A DNA stretch of 64,000 nt from Carposina sasakii (Eukaryota > Arthropoda > Insecta > Lepidoptera > Carposinidae). Location: the NCBI GenBank assembly GCA_014607495.2, contig CP053156.1, positions 8,246,001 to 8,310,000 on the forward strand, read 5' to 3'. The position numbers and the translations under genes were made by a program. Positions 24,201-34,412 of the stretch are shown piece after piece. A model generated the notes under the pieces. It made no database searches. It was not told where the DNA came from and saw only the letters and a list, made by a program, of their open reading frames with translations. Positions within the stretch are counted from its first letter, which is position 1. Each line of letters opens with the position of its first letter.

Positions 24201-27200
24201 AGTATTGCTTTTGAATTACCTTAGGGGAGCGTGCGTCATTTACTTCGAAACACGATAATTTAGTATAAATCTCAAATCCCTAACTTTCTTATTTATTAAG
24301 AACTATTTAAGAGTGCGCTCTTCGCATGGTCACTAGTTAAAAGCACTCACCTTCAATAATTAATTTGGTTTATAAAATGAACTCTGTGATGAGCTAATAT
24401 AAAGCGCAAGTCTCTAAAGATTATGTCCGTTCTAAAATTATGATATTTTTTACAAATTGTGTGTCAAATAAAAAGCACTGTAATGGCAAAATATTGAAGT
24501 ACTAGAAGAAATAAAAAGTAATATGTGAGCTGGCAACACTTTTGGGCTTGTACCAAAAATTACAGTGACAAAAAATTATAAATTTATTAATAAAGAAATG
24601 GAAAAAATTCCTCACCCGGGTGGGAATCGAACCCACGACCTCTGCATTCCGTGCTTTATACTTAAAATTATACTTAATAAGAAAGAAGGTTATGTATGAT
24701 TATTTCTCTGATGTTTGTATAATATGATAAACTCCGAAACGGCTGAGCCGACTTTGATAAACTTCAAGTCTTTCACTTACAGAAGTGGTGTTTTCCCTGA
24801 ATGAAGATTATGAGCAAAATCAAAATATTTTTACGGATGAAATTGCATAATAATGGAAACCATACAGTAGTACAGTAAAAAAACCTTGGAAGTAAAAAGT
24901 TTTACTGATTGAAATGAAGAGGGTGAAATTGTGTCAAAAATTTAATGAAAATTACTCATTATAAAATATTAATAAGAAAATGAATTTTTTTTCACCCGAG
25001 TGAGATATTTAATTTTACACTTTAGAATAGTTGATGGTCCCACAACAAATTACGTTACAAGTGTGGCCCTCACAGGGAATTACGAATTGCCAACTCACAT
25101 GTTATGTAGGTGCAAAAGAAATGAAATAGATACCCTGAAAAAAAAAGTCAACTTTTTCAATAAATTTTGACACAAATAATAAGAAGTTTAACTTCCTCTA
25201 GCTAACTTTGGCTATGCCGTCTAAACGACCCATCATCAATGAGCATATCATAAAATCTAAAGCGTAAAGAAAGCACCTAAAGTTTAAAAGTTTTTACAAA
25301 AGCAAACAAAATAAAAAGACGAATTCAAAATCTAACTAAACATAGTCAAAGAAGTATGTAACAATATTTGTGTGTCAATTATCTATTAGTGAAATATCAA
25401 ATATTATTTCATATCATTCAGATCACAGTTGCGGCGTTTAAATCACATTCTTAACTAATAATGTATTGTCCATCATATACATTCAACTATTTCACACCAT
25501 TGACTATTTCCAATAGTAACTATTGGGTAGCGTATCATCATAGTATAATTGTGCACTATGTCCATTCCTTTCTCATTGGTGCGGGCTTTCTTCTTCGGTG
25601 TCGACCGGACTCGGCGATAGAAACTTCCGAGCGTACTTCGGATAATGGGTCTTCTCGTGCGCTTTCAATATCGTCGATCTCGAAAACGTTTTGCCGCACA
25701 GCACACAACGAAATGGCCGTTCACCTAAAAAAACAATAAACAAATCAAAGGCTTCAGAAGGAGATGTAAATAAACTCCTTTAAAAACATAATATAAAAGA
25801 AACTTACCCGTATGTACTCTACAATGGTCCTTCATATGATGCCTTAATTTAAACGCCTTCCCACAAAATTCACACTTAAAAGGTCTGTCGCCAGTGTGCA
25901 CTGGCAGATGTGTTATCAAAGACGACACATCTGGAAAACTTTTGCCACAAAACTTGCACAGCACCACGTTCCCGGGCTCCACCGGACCGATGTCGAGGTC
26001 TATCGGCGACTCTTCCGCTGACATGCTCATGTACGTCGGCTCGTTGAACTGCGCGATCATGGGCAGACCTATCGGCCTCCCTAGGATAGCGTCTCGATAC
26101 TTCAGCGTGTCTAGCGTGTGCGTCGTAAGTATATGGCGCGTCAGTTTGCTCTGGTGCGGGAAGGTGGCGCCGCAATGTATGCAAGGGTAACCCCTCTCGC
26201 CCTCCTCAATTCGACCCCTACCGGACCCTTCGTACTCCTGCAACCACAAAAAAGAACATCAACTTCTTTTTTCTCTGTTCCAGTTTACACCGGCCGAACT
26301 GTGTGCAATATTTCTACTACTACTGTTCTAAATTGAGATGCAGTCTCATTATGTTCTTAAGTTTTCACTATCTAAGAAGTTGACGCTCATTTTTGCCCAT
26401 AGTGTGCAGGAGTGACCTGGGTGCCGGGTACGCTGTGCCTTGTCGCTTAGCAACGCGCATACGCAATCACTGATTCGTACTGAAACATGTGCGTTTATGG
26501 CCAAAATTTAAATAAAAATCTGCCCAATATATATCAAAACAAAATGAATGGATATAAAAAATGATGGCCAACAAAATGAAGGTCAACTTCTTGACAGCAA
26601 GGCATAATACTCGATGTTGAGAATAGCGCAGCACATCCAACAAGCATGCAATAAATACTAACTACAACCTCTAATCTTAATCATCATACTTATACTGTTA
26701 TTAGACCTATAATATTTTCAGATATAATATCTATAGGAAGGAGCACAACTCGAAAAAAAAATGTGTATTGGGAAAATGCGTTTAAGATGTAGTCGTGTTG
26801 ATTTTGTGCCCAAATATTATAAAAACTCGAAATCACAAAATTTTCGAGATTTATAGTATGAAAGCTGCGACGTGTCCCTCGACGATGTAATTTTTTGCAT
26901 GATTTTTTCTAAAATGATTCTATATTTAATGGTTACCAAAAAATCTAAGACAGAAGTTTCGCATTTTCGCACTTCTTTGATTAGTAAAAAGGAGATTTGA
27001 ATTTATGTTGTATCATGTTTTATAATTGACCAGAACCTCGATGATATTAATTGGCAAATAGTTACTTATGCCATGTTTCATACAAAATGGTGCTAACCCT
27101 TTACCAACAGTTTTCTGAGAGCTACACCAAACATCCATCCAAAACATGAACATGGGAATGTTTGTATTCACTTATGAAGGAGCCAATTGTTAGGACGTAC

Positions 27201-30200
27201 AGGGTACTACGATCGTACGCCAAAGTCGCAACACCGATTAGAATTCATTGAAACTTGACGAACGCGCGAAAACGAAAGGCAAACGTGTCGGTGTCGAACC
27301 TCTATCGATTCGATCGAGAAAATATTTTACTTGTCAAAGGCCAGGAGGGCAATCGCGCAAAAGTTTGACGCTAAACCTGACTAAACCACAACCAAAAATG
27401 TTACAATATGCACATTTCGCATCGCGCTAAATTTTGACAACGTATAAAACCAAAGAAAAATGTCTGAAACGCTGTCAAATGAACAGCCGAACCATAGCTA
27501 AACCAAAACTAAACCATAACCAAAACGTTGTTATTTTGCTCGATTGCCCTCCTGTACAGTAAGTCAAGACGGATCTTTGCGGCTGTGAAATACCTAAGCT
27601 GTTAAAAGCAGTAACTCCCTGGCCTTTCTTGTTCACCCACACGCTTATGAATATGTGTACTGCGATGCGTTTCGCATGAACTTCACAACCGCAAATATGC
27701 GTGACGACTACTCTACGTTTTGCCTTCCCCGAAACGAATATAGGCGTGGTTATGTAATAAATGCATAAAATAAAACTTTCCACAAATAAAAACATAAAGC
27801 ATTATACAACATTGAATACAATACAGCATGCATAAAGTTATCATAATAAATAATAGGGAATTCATATAATACAAAAGAAGATGGAAGTTGATAACATAAT
27901 GTAATGATGCATATCATGTAATGATCTCTTTTCACTCTTTCTCGTCGTAATTCCTACTCTTTTATTCGCGCTTTGCACTCGATTCGCGATTTGCACTCGA
28001 TTCGCGATTGTTAATAGATTTCTATAATAACGAATTTGCTCGACTTGGTGTAGGTGTGACAATGAACTGAAATATCTCAGGTAATCATAAGAATATTAGT
28101 AAAACGCAATATAAATATTAATGTATTACATGTGCATATGTATACTTATATTATCTAAAATGAAGTAGTATGAAAGGCATATTTTTAAAAAAATGCATAC
28201 TACTAACATTAGGTAAAAAGGGAATGTACTTATAGAACCCTCTTTTTATTAGCTCAAAATTACGCTCAAAATTAGGCTCAAATCATGTTTTTTTTATGCA
28301 AATACTTCATACAACAACTACAACATGGGTTATCAAAATAAAGGTACCACAACATCTAGTTACAACATATTAATAATTTATTCCCAGTAGTATTATGCAA
28401 TTATAATAAAATTACAAGTGTAGTAACTGTACTGATCTAAAGAAAGAAATAGTAGACTATTTGTTTCCAAACATGGGGCATTTTGTGATGGATTTCAAGT
28501 ATACTTTCAAGAAAAGGGTGACAGATCATTCTCTTTTTCCTATCTGTCCCCTAGCTATATAAGTGAGGCAACAAAAGAGGGTGATAAATCGGAATAATCT
28601 GTTAGCTTCTGTGAAAGTATGAATCCAACCTAATATAGCATGAGTAAACATAGGTATTATTTTACAAGCAGTCTTAAAAAGGTACAAGTACTACTGGGTA
28701 TAAATATTATCCAAAGCCTCATACTTACAGACTCATGCTGCATCCGGTACTCTGACGATGCCTCTCCTTTATCCTCATTATTTCTGTCCCAGTCTATTTC
28801 TTTCTTCAATGACTGGAAATATAATTTTGTACCATTACTAAATTATCTTTTAATAGGTACCTAGTTTAATTTAATAGATTTTTTTAATGTGTAGGTATTT
28901 TTTCAAAATAAAAAGGGAATGCTCAAGTATAATTAAATTTATTGTCTAGAAAATTCAGGATTCTGTAGAGTTTTATTACACATACCTAAGGTACCATAAG
29001 GTATATTTTAATATTAACTTAACAAAAACTATATGAAGTTTCTAAAATCAGTTCAATATCAAAATCTACTATATTAATATTATGTATATAGGTACCTATC
29101 ACACAAAAATTAAATAGCTGTTATAAAAGATACTTATCATAACTTCACCTTACCAAAGGTACTTGTTGCACTGGAGGTAAACCAGAAGGGCCTGCAATAG
29201 GCTCATTTCTTGGACTAGACAAAGATGGGTGAGACGGATGAGGCAGCCCTGAATGTGATATTGCATTCAACACACTCAGCCTCTGCTCTACTGGTGAATA
29301 CCGTAATCCCAAAGCAGCACTACTATGGCTGTTTATCGTCATGTTCAGTCCTAGAAAATACGTTTACAATGTTAGAATTCATGAATCAAAACAGCATTTT
29401 GGGGGACCCACAAGGGTATCTAACCCTAAAAGTTATTTATTGTGTAGACCTACTTATCACTTTATTATGGCGTAAAACGAAGGCAAAATCTGTATTAATT
29501 CAATAGTAAATCAATGCTTTCTACAAAATCGTCAATGTTAATAAGTATTTACATTTTTGTTAGATACCATTTTCAAGTAAATTCAATGTATGTCCAGATA
29601 AAAAATACCGGGCAATGTTCTATTAAAAGAAAAGCACTACTTTCTATAAACATTTTATATGAATTTTAAAATAAATCACACTTTTTTCGATTATTTCGAC
29701 AAAATTTTGTTGTTTTGACTTTTTGACAGCTAAAGTAACCTAAAAATTTGCTGTCAAATTGACACTTTTTAGTTTTTTAGTTTATCCCGAAGTAACAAAA
29801 GGCAAAGAAACTAAATCCACACTGTAAATTTTTAATAACAAACAAGCAAGCCATTCTAATAAAATTGCATTGTTATGTTTCTAAGTATTATTCATATTTA
29901 CCAATGCTGTCATTTTGTGCACCATTGGACCTTATTGATACGGCATCATCTTCAGGTGAAGACGGCCGTAAAGGTTCGTCAGGTGGTTCATCTTTAGGGA
30001 TAGGAGGATGCGTAAGCGTTGGGCTTTCTATTGATGTTTCAGCCCTAAACCGCCGCACTGTTAATAAGGGAGATACTCTTGGAGGTGACGTTTCCGTCCC
30101 TTCTCTGGGAGTTTCTCGGGGGTCTCTCAGATCACGTAGATCTCTGTGCTCCCTAGAATCTCTATGTTCCCTCGAATCCCTATGTTCTCTGGGCTCACGT

Positions 30201-33200
30201 GGTTCTCTTATATCTCTAGGCTCTCGGTGATCTCTTAAATGTAGGTCACGAGGCTCTCTTGGTTCTCTTTCTCTATGGTCTCGTGATTCTCTGATTTCAC
30301 GAATTTCTCTAATGTGGCTGGCCTCTCGGTCTTTGCTCTCCCACTCCCGACTATCTCGCATTTCTTTCATGTTTCTGTCATCTTTGTCCCTATTTTCCCT
30401 ATCGTTTAACCTCTCCTGGGGTTCTGGACACTCCCTGTTGTCCTGAGGTTGGCATTCATCCATTGGTTCTGAGACGTTTCTCGAATCGATACCAGCTGCA
30501 TTTAATGTAGTCATTTCAGCTAACCCCTTCACCTGAAATATCAAATTGATCAATGAAGTAGGTACAAAATTTATTATTATCATGCCTTGGCTCCTAATCT
30601 TAACTTATAAACGTACGTACGCCTACTCGTACTAATTAGCTAAAAATATACAATATAAAATCACGCTTTTATCCCTTACGGCATAGGCAGAGCATCAAGG
30701 GCCGATAGAAATGAGAGTTTATCTGTAGGTAATTAAACGTTAAAATGACGATGTAAACATTTTCTATGCTTTTTGCTATTCTATGGTCTCTCAGAAGATC
30801 GATCAGTACCAGAAGGCTTAGACAAAGTAAAATTACTTCTCGTTTGAATCTATAGAGGTTTGTCATCAAAATCGGAAGCTTTCAATTTCCATCGTTCGTT
30901 ATCATAATCTTCCTGCCCTTATCCCTTTATTTATGGGGTCGGCGCAACATGGTTTCTTTCGAAACTCATATTGCCAAAGTTTTGGCATTAGTTTTTACGT
31001 CCGGCTGCCTGCCTGATGCCAACCCTTCTCTATAGCTAAGTAACATTTTTTTCGAAAAATCCGTACATGAAATAAAATCAGTGGTACAGGCCCGTGACTG
31101 GGATCGAACTCACGTCTCTTCACCGCTTCGTTCCATCGTTCGTTATATCACGTGATAACCATTATTGCTGGGAATGTTGCGACAACGAACGTAAATGCTA
31201 AACGATGTAACATCATCATCATCATCATCAGCCTATTGCAGTCCACTGCTGGACGTAGGCCTCCCCCAGGGCACGCCACAAGACTGCCATGGGGTGTATT
31301 TGCCCATAGTTACCACGTTGGGTATGCGGTTAAGCGAGAAGCTATGTAAATAGCTATCTACTCACTAAAAGGATAATACCTCCTAACTAACATTTTTTAA
31401 CAAACCTAGCTATCTACAAAATTTCAGACTCGAAATCACAAAGTTGAGTAAATAGATCGTCATAAATGATGAAGTGATAATACCTCCTAACTAACATTTT
31501 TTAACAAATCGACTTTTTTAATGCAATATACTTATAATAGTTAGGAGGTAATGTCACTTCATCGACGACATGTTTAATTTTCCAGATACGAGTAGTATAG
31601 AGAATTCCTAAACAACTTAGGAATCTTCATACAATTTTGAAAAATAAACATGTGATTTTGAGTCTCAAATTTTGGAAATAGTTTCCCTATAGTGGTCTAT
31701 TTACATAGCTTTTCGCTTAACATACCCTTTCTGTTACACCCTGTATAAATAAGTAAGCAGGTACCTGTAAACTCTCAGCAGTCTTAAGAAGAGCGGGCAG
31801 TTGGCAGTATTGGACGTTGACCTCGCCCTTATACATGAAGTCGACGAGCGTCCGCAGCTCCTCGAGGCCGACGTCTTTGAGGATCACTATGGGATGCCGC
31901 GACGGATGATCCACGAACAGAGATCGGAAGTAAGACGAGCACGCTGATAATACTACCTGGAAATGTTTTAGGAAGAAGTTAGCTGGTAAATCACCTATAC
32001 CTACTTATATACGGGGATGGTTGACCAATTTTCAGCTTAGAGGCACTGGCGGACTAAGACTGAGGTCTTGGTAAGATTTACTGAATTAAACAAATGCCTT
32101 CCGGATATCTTATCCGCCAGATATGTGTGACGTACTAACAAGAGGGAGATGTCTAGAGATATCTGTCAGATAATTATATCGGGCACTTATCAGTAAGTGT
32201 TGCCCTATGAATGCGTTATTCGGAATTAGGTAGAGGTACTTGCACTATTTCATACAAGTGGATACCTCAAATTACAAACTAATAAACATTTTATGTTAAT
32301 TATCTTTGTTTTATTTGTCTATCTCTATTGTTGGCCACACGGGATTGTCCATTAGAAATCCTGGGAAGGTCCACATTAATATCAACATTTCGATGCAAGT
32401 ACGACTCTACCTAATTCCGATATGAATCTTATGAACATTAGGTACCTACACCGTTTACTTATTATGGTAAATGATCGTTTAATTACAGCAGATTATGTTA
32501 AAATGACATTGTCTGAGTAGACAAGGAATTTTTTTTTAAATATGCCAATCCGAGGCCCCTCAGTTGTACATGTCCGCCAGTGCTTAGAGGTGTCTATTTT
32601 TATTTCTTTATAGTTAATTATTTTAAAAACAGGTACAGTTATTAGATTGACTATTAAGCTTTGGAAATAAGTGGAAAAATGCACGTTATTCATTATGATA
32701 TAGAGTACAAACCAGCTTTTGTACAAAAGGAAAAACTGGTCAACTTACCCCAGGATTGGGGTAGGTTGACTATTCACCTGGGGTAAAATGAACAATGACG
32801 TTAAAAGGGCAAAATTTACGAGGAAATAGTATAAAATACACAAAAACGTAAAGAAAATTATTAATTAAATCCAATAGACGGTTTTTCGCAACCTTAGATA
32901 AAACACAATAAAATTCAAGTTATAAAAATAAAACAATCAATTCGAGTACCCAAAAACAAACAAAGTACTAACTTATTAAGTATTTCAAACTAAACGAGAC
33001 AACTTGACCTTTAACTATATTGTAATAAAAATCTCGTATAACTAATGAAATTATATTTGTTATTTGGTAACAGTCATAATACCTATATATATAGGTCAAC
33101 CAGCCCCATTATACATTTGTCTACTAGCCCCGAAGTACCCTTAAATTTTTTTATACAGGGCCATAATCTCAAAACTGTATCCAAATCAAATAGAATAATA

Positions 33201-34412
33201 CATAAAAGAAAAAACATGAATCGAACATTCGTTACAGATGCTCAAACAATCAATAATCGTAAATAAATAAGCATTATTACAAATAACATCACGATAAAAA
33301 TAGTCACTAGCATGCGTTCTTTTTCAATATTACGTTCCTTCTCTCAAGCGACTTGCGTCTGCAACGTCGCCTTTATGGTGATCGAGCGGGGGTCAGTGAC
33401 GGACTCTTGTGCATCACTTAAAGCTATTGCACCGGATGAGTTTTTGACAGTTAGTCTACCCCTATAGTCAACTATCCCCGGTCTCCCCTACTTAGGTTAA
33501 GTAACTATAGGTAGGTTGGTAAGTGTACCTTGGAAGATAAAGGTCTATATATATGGCGTTTCAGCTCTATGTTAAAGGCTCATTTACATCATAACATTTT
33601 TATTATCTGTTGTATATAATTTTATTTAACGAATATATGGCATGGTCTAAACCTGGGGTTCCCAAACTTTAATTTTTTATAGACCCCTAACTGGTTCTGG
33701 TGGACCCCCTACATACTTACAACACATACAAATTAATTGTGAAATCCCATTTTTTCACGCCAACGTAGACCTCCATCGAGTCCCACTTTGGGAACCACTG
33801 GTCTAAACGATACGTATTAAACAGTTACATGCATTTTTGAAATGTAATATATATATTTTCTCTTGAATATACCTAAACAAGAAAATGGTATCATGTGAAT
33901 AAGCTCTAATTCGTCTGGCTTTTACATATATAGGCTTTTACCCCCGAACACGGGATGAAAAAATATTTTGGACTTGTTTGAGTGTATGTTTATATCTGTC
34001 TCTGTGTTCGTAACAGCTAAACGGCCCCTGATTACGTAAAAGCAATAGCAAAGCCGAAGCAAAGCGATAGCGAAAATTGTGCAATATTCGCCTTGAAATG
34101 TCAAAGTTCCTTTGTAATTCATTTTACGTAATACGAATTTGACAAGCAATCAGCGATTTTTGTACAATTTTCGCTATCGCTTTGCTTTTGCTAGTTAGGT
34201 AATAAGGGGGCCGTTCAACCAATGACGCGGTTTATTCCACATAACTTGATGTGACTATGTAGATGTCTCACCTTGTGCGCCCGTATGGAAGCGCCTTCGG
34301 AGCAGGCAAGCGTGACGTCCACGAGGCTCTCGTCTTGCAGCAACTGGCTGAATACACCCAGCAGGTTGCTCTGATGATTGTTCCACCTTAGGCAATAATG
34401 CTCACTTCCCAT
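17062..34412 (-). CDS. mamo: mamo-like BTB/POZ C2H2 zinc-finger transcription factor, whole coding locus with two alternative 3' ends
   Basis: Seen: four common coding exons (34412-34272, 31956-31765, 30532-29902, 29350-29154) join in frame. They continue either to 26237-25808 plus 25724-25573 (ending A, 580 aa) or to 18219-17062 (ending B, 772 aa). All introns have GT/AG borders, and junction phases are 0, 0, 1, 0, then 1 inside ending A. Domain order is BTB (about 30-110), RE/RD-rich linker (170-255), Pro/Ser-rich linker, then four or six C2H2 fingers. Known: BTB-ZF proteins dimerise through BTB and bind DNA in the nucleus through the fingers. mamo acts in Drosophila germ cells and in Bombyx larval pigmentation. 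Inference: orthology to mamo rests on the [19 protein letters not shown] start and the [11 protein letters not shown] segment, recalled rather than searched. Other ttk-class genes (abrupt, fruitless, lola, tramtrack, bab) fit less well. Exons may be missing between 29154 and the zinc-finger exons, and the 5' UTR is not resolved. Confidence 0.82.
18890..19077. mobile_element. 190-bp MITE, GCCCCCTNATTAC ends
   Basis: CCCCCTTATTACC...GTAATCAGGGGGC with long imperfect arms (GCAAAAGCAAAGCG / CGCTTTGCTTCGGC). The copy at 34023 matches it in reverse orientation. Confidence 0.7.
20363..20493. mobile_element. 130-bp MITE with long inverted repeats
   Basis: CGATGAAGTGACAATACCTC at the left is mirrored by GAGGTATTGTCACTTCACCG at the right, and CTAACATTTTT pairs with AAAAAATGTTAG. 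The second copy is nested at 31466. Confidence 0.7.
24573..24652 (-). mobile_element. tRNA-derived SINE, 5'-truncated copy
   Basis: B-box GGTTCGATTCCCACC and 3' body CCATTTCTTTATTAATAAA present; the A-box half is missing. Confidence 0.6.
24958..25006 (-). mobile_element. tRNA-derived SINE, short 3' fragment
   Basis: TTATAAAATATTAATAAG and TTTCACCCGAGTGAG resemble the SINE body; very decayed. Confidence 0.4.
25573..25724 (-). CDS. mamo: mamo ending A, terminal exon: fourth C2H2 finger and stop
   Basis: The acceptor gttttttag|GTGAAC completes the Gly codon to give [16 protein letters not shown]. Finger 4 has C537, C540, H553 and H557, followed by a short tail YPKYARKF...[10 protein letters not shown] and TGA at 25575-25573. 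The frame was read by hand on the minus strand. It is too short to stand out as an isolated reading frame, but the finger, linker and phase leave little doubt. The 3' UTR is not defined: no clear AATAAA on the minus strand lies within about 500 bases, although an ATTAAA is present near 25010. Confidence 0.87.
25808..26237 (-). CDS. mamo: mamo ending A, first exon: three C2H2 zinc fingers
   Basis: Residues 388-530 of the 580-aa form plus one base. The acceptor is gtggttgcag|GAG and the donor ACGG|GTAAGTT. Finger 1 spans about 406-427 (C-x2-C-x12-H-x4-H). A 53-residue spacer follows, then tandem finger 2 (481-501) and finger 3 (509-529) joined by HTGDRPF. The spacer contains S-P-I-D-L-D (about 464-469), resembling the CtBP-binding PxDLS motif. 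The last linker, HTG-ERPF, is split by the intron inside the Gly codon, so this exon is fused to 25724-25573. Base composition is locally GC-rich, as expected for constrained coding sequence. Confidence 0.87.
27342..27554. mobile_element. 213-bp MITE, CAGGAGGGCAATCG TIRs
   Basis: CAGGAGGGCAATCGCGCAAA at the left, TTTGCTCGATTGCCCTCCTG at the right (one mismatch in about 20). The interior holds two AACCAAAACTAAACCATAACC-like stretches. Confidence 0.7.
27960..28012. repeat. Short tandem duplication
   Basis: Two adjacent copies of TTTGCACTCGATTCGCGA, with a third decayed start. Confidence 0.6.
29154..29350 (-). CDS. mamo: mamo exon 4: Ser/Pro-rich linker, last exon common to both endings
   Basis: 197 nt. 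It begins with two bases that complete the Gly codon split with exon 3 (G|GA), then [18 protein letters not shown]. It continues through a Ser/Pro/His-rich stretch and ends PVQQVPL at TTG|GTAAGG in phase 0. The acceptor is attttctag|GAC. No domain is recognised. The phase agreement on both sides and strong splice sites support it. The phase-0 donor can join either zinc-finger ending, since both begin in phase 0. A further small exon may lie between this one and the finger exons, as fly mamo has a longer middle region. Confidence 0.78.
29902..30532 (-). CDS. mamo: mamo exon 3: end of BTB region plus Arg/Glu/Asp-rich repetitive linker
   Basis: Residues 112-321 plus one base (631 nt, ending in phase 1). 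The acceptor is tatttcag|GTGAAG and the donor ATTG|GTAAAT. The start VKGLAEMT completes the BTB-proximal helix. Residues about 170-255 are an almost continuous series of RE, RD, REP and REH units (for example [16 protein letters not shown]), a charged low-complexity stretch expected to be disordered. A more ordinary Ser/Pro-rich part follows, with acidic [10 protein letters not shown]. The DNA under the repeat is a degenerate CTCTNGG-type minisatellite on the plus strand. If the donor is not used, translation stops four codons later at 29888, which would give a short BTB-only product; I regard that as unlikely. Confidence 0.85.
30655..30720 (-). repeat. Dispersed repeat, 3' end fragment
   Basis: ATCACGCTTTTATCCCTTAC and GGGCCGATAGAAATGAG pair with the 63430 copy on the opposite strand. 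It lies about 120 bases upstream of the acceptor of mamo exon 3. Confidence 0.55.
30900..31135 (-). mobile_element. LINE/SINE 3' tail related to the 62100 element
   Basis: TGCGCCGACCCCATAAATAA then GGGCAGGAAGATTATG on the minus strand equals the tail of the 62100 LINE. The other end carries GGGATCGAACTCACG, a B-box-like stretch, so this may be a composite nonautonomous relative. Confidence 0.5.
31211..31321 (-). mobile_element. SINE-like retroelement, truncated copy abutting a MITE
   Basis: (ATC)6 tail and the CAGCCTATTGCAGTCCACTG core; the homology ends at CACCACGTTGGGTATG-like sequence, where a Tc1/mariner-like MITE missing its left end begins. Confidence 0.65.
31322..31743. mobile_element. 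MITE of the 7025 family, left end lost, carrying another MITE
   Basis: GTTAAGCGAGAAGCTATG at the left, TTTCGCTTAACATACCC and CACCCTG|TA at the right. Another inverted-repeat element (31466-31568) and a partial copy of its left arm (31372-31408) interrupt it. The right end lies about 20 bases from the donor of mamo exon 2. Confidence 0.7.
31466..31568. mobile_element. Nested MITE, second copy of the 20363 family
   Basis: GATGAAGTGATAATACCTCC...GGAGGTAATGTCACTTCATC, inserted in the 31322 MITE. Confidence 0.7.
31765..31956 (-). CDS. mamo: mamo exon 2: C-terminal half of BTB domain
   Basis: 64 codons, residues 48-111, starting [10 protein letters not shown] after the acceptor catttccag and ending LLKTAESLQ at CAG|GTACCT. 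It carries the BTB hallmarks H-P-I-V-I-L-K-D-V, the helix D-F-M-Y-K-G-E-V and L-L-K-T-A-E-S-L. Phase is 0 on both sides, and it joins directly to VKGLAEM in the next exon, exactly where family members continue with [VI]-[KR]-G-L. The donor is rather weak (GTACCT, not GTRAGT). A Tc1/mariner-like MITE ends about 20 bases past this donor, so the early intron sequence is transposon-derived. Confidence 0.88.
32735..33500. mobile_element. Possible decayed DNA element with GGTCAAC...CCCC motifs
   Basis: A local hairpin GTCAACTTACCCCA / TGGGGTAGGTTGAC sits at the left. Related GTCAACCAGCCCC at 33088 and GTCTACCCCTATAGTCAAC near 33457 suggest a diverged element. Borders uncertain. Confidence 0.3.
33653..33800. 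mobile_element. hAT-like MITE (148 bp) with perfect 8-bp TSD
   Basis: CTGGGGTTCCCAAACTTT...TTTGGGAACCACTG, flanked by GTCTAAAC at 33645-33652 and 33801-33808. The CAGNGGTTCCCAAA terminus is widespread in animal hAT MITEs. Confidence 0.85.
34023..34212. mobile_element. 190-bp MITE, second copy of the 18890 family
   Basis: GGCCCCTGATTACGTAAAAG...TAGGTAATAAGGGGGCC; lies about 60 bases past the donor of the mamo start-codon exon. Confidence 0.7.

Larger units (their letters stand above)
18220..25572. other. Intron of the long mamo form; 3' flank of the short form
   Basis: 7.35 kb between the stop of ending A and the acceptor of ending B. AT-rich; holds the MITEs at 18890 and 20363 and SINE pieces at 24573 and 24958. 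Most of it looks unique, and the short form's poly(A) site must lie in its right part. Confidence 0.6.
26238..29153. other. Intron between the common exons and ending A
   Basis: 2.9 kb. Contains the MITE at 27342 and the tandem duplication at 27960; no further zinc-finger or other exon could be recognised. Confidence 0.6.

Noticed and set aside
27248..27430. 60-codon plus-strand frame
   Set aside because: Runs into the MITE at 27342; no domain and no codon bias seen.
29865..30230. Plus-strand 121-codon frame rich in Ser/Leu/Gly/Arg
   Set aside because: Antisense of the RE/RD-rich mamo exon; the repeats SLGSRGSL simply mirror the coding minisatellite.
31201..31240. Microsatellite (ATC)n as an independent feature
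   Set aside because: It is the tail of the SINE-like element and occurs at the same place in other copies.
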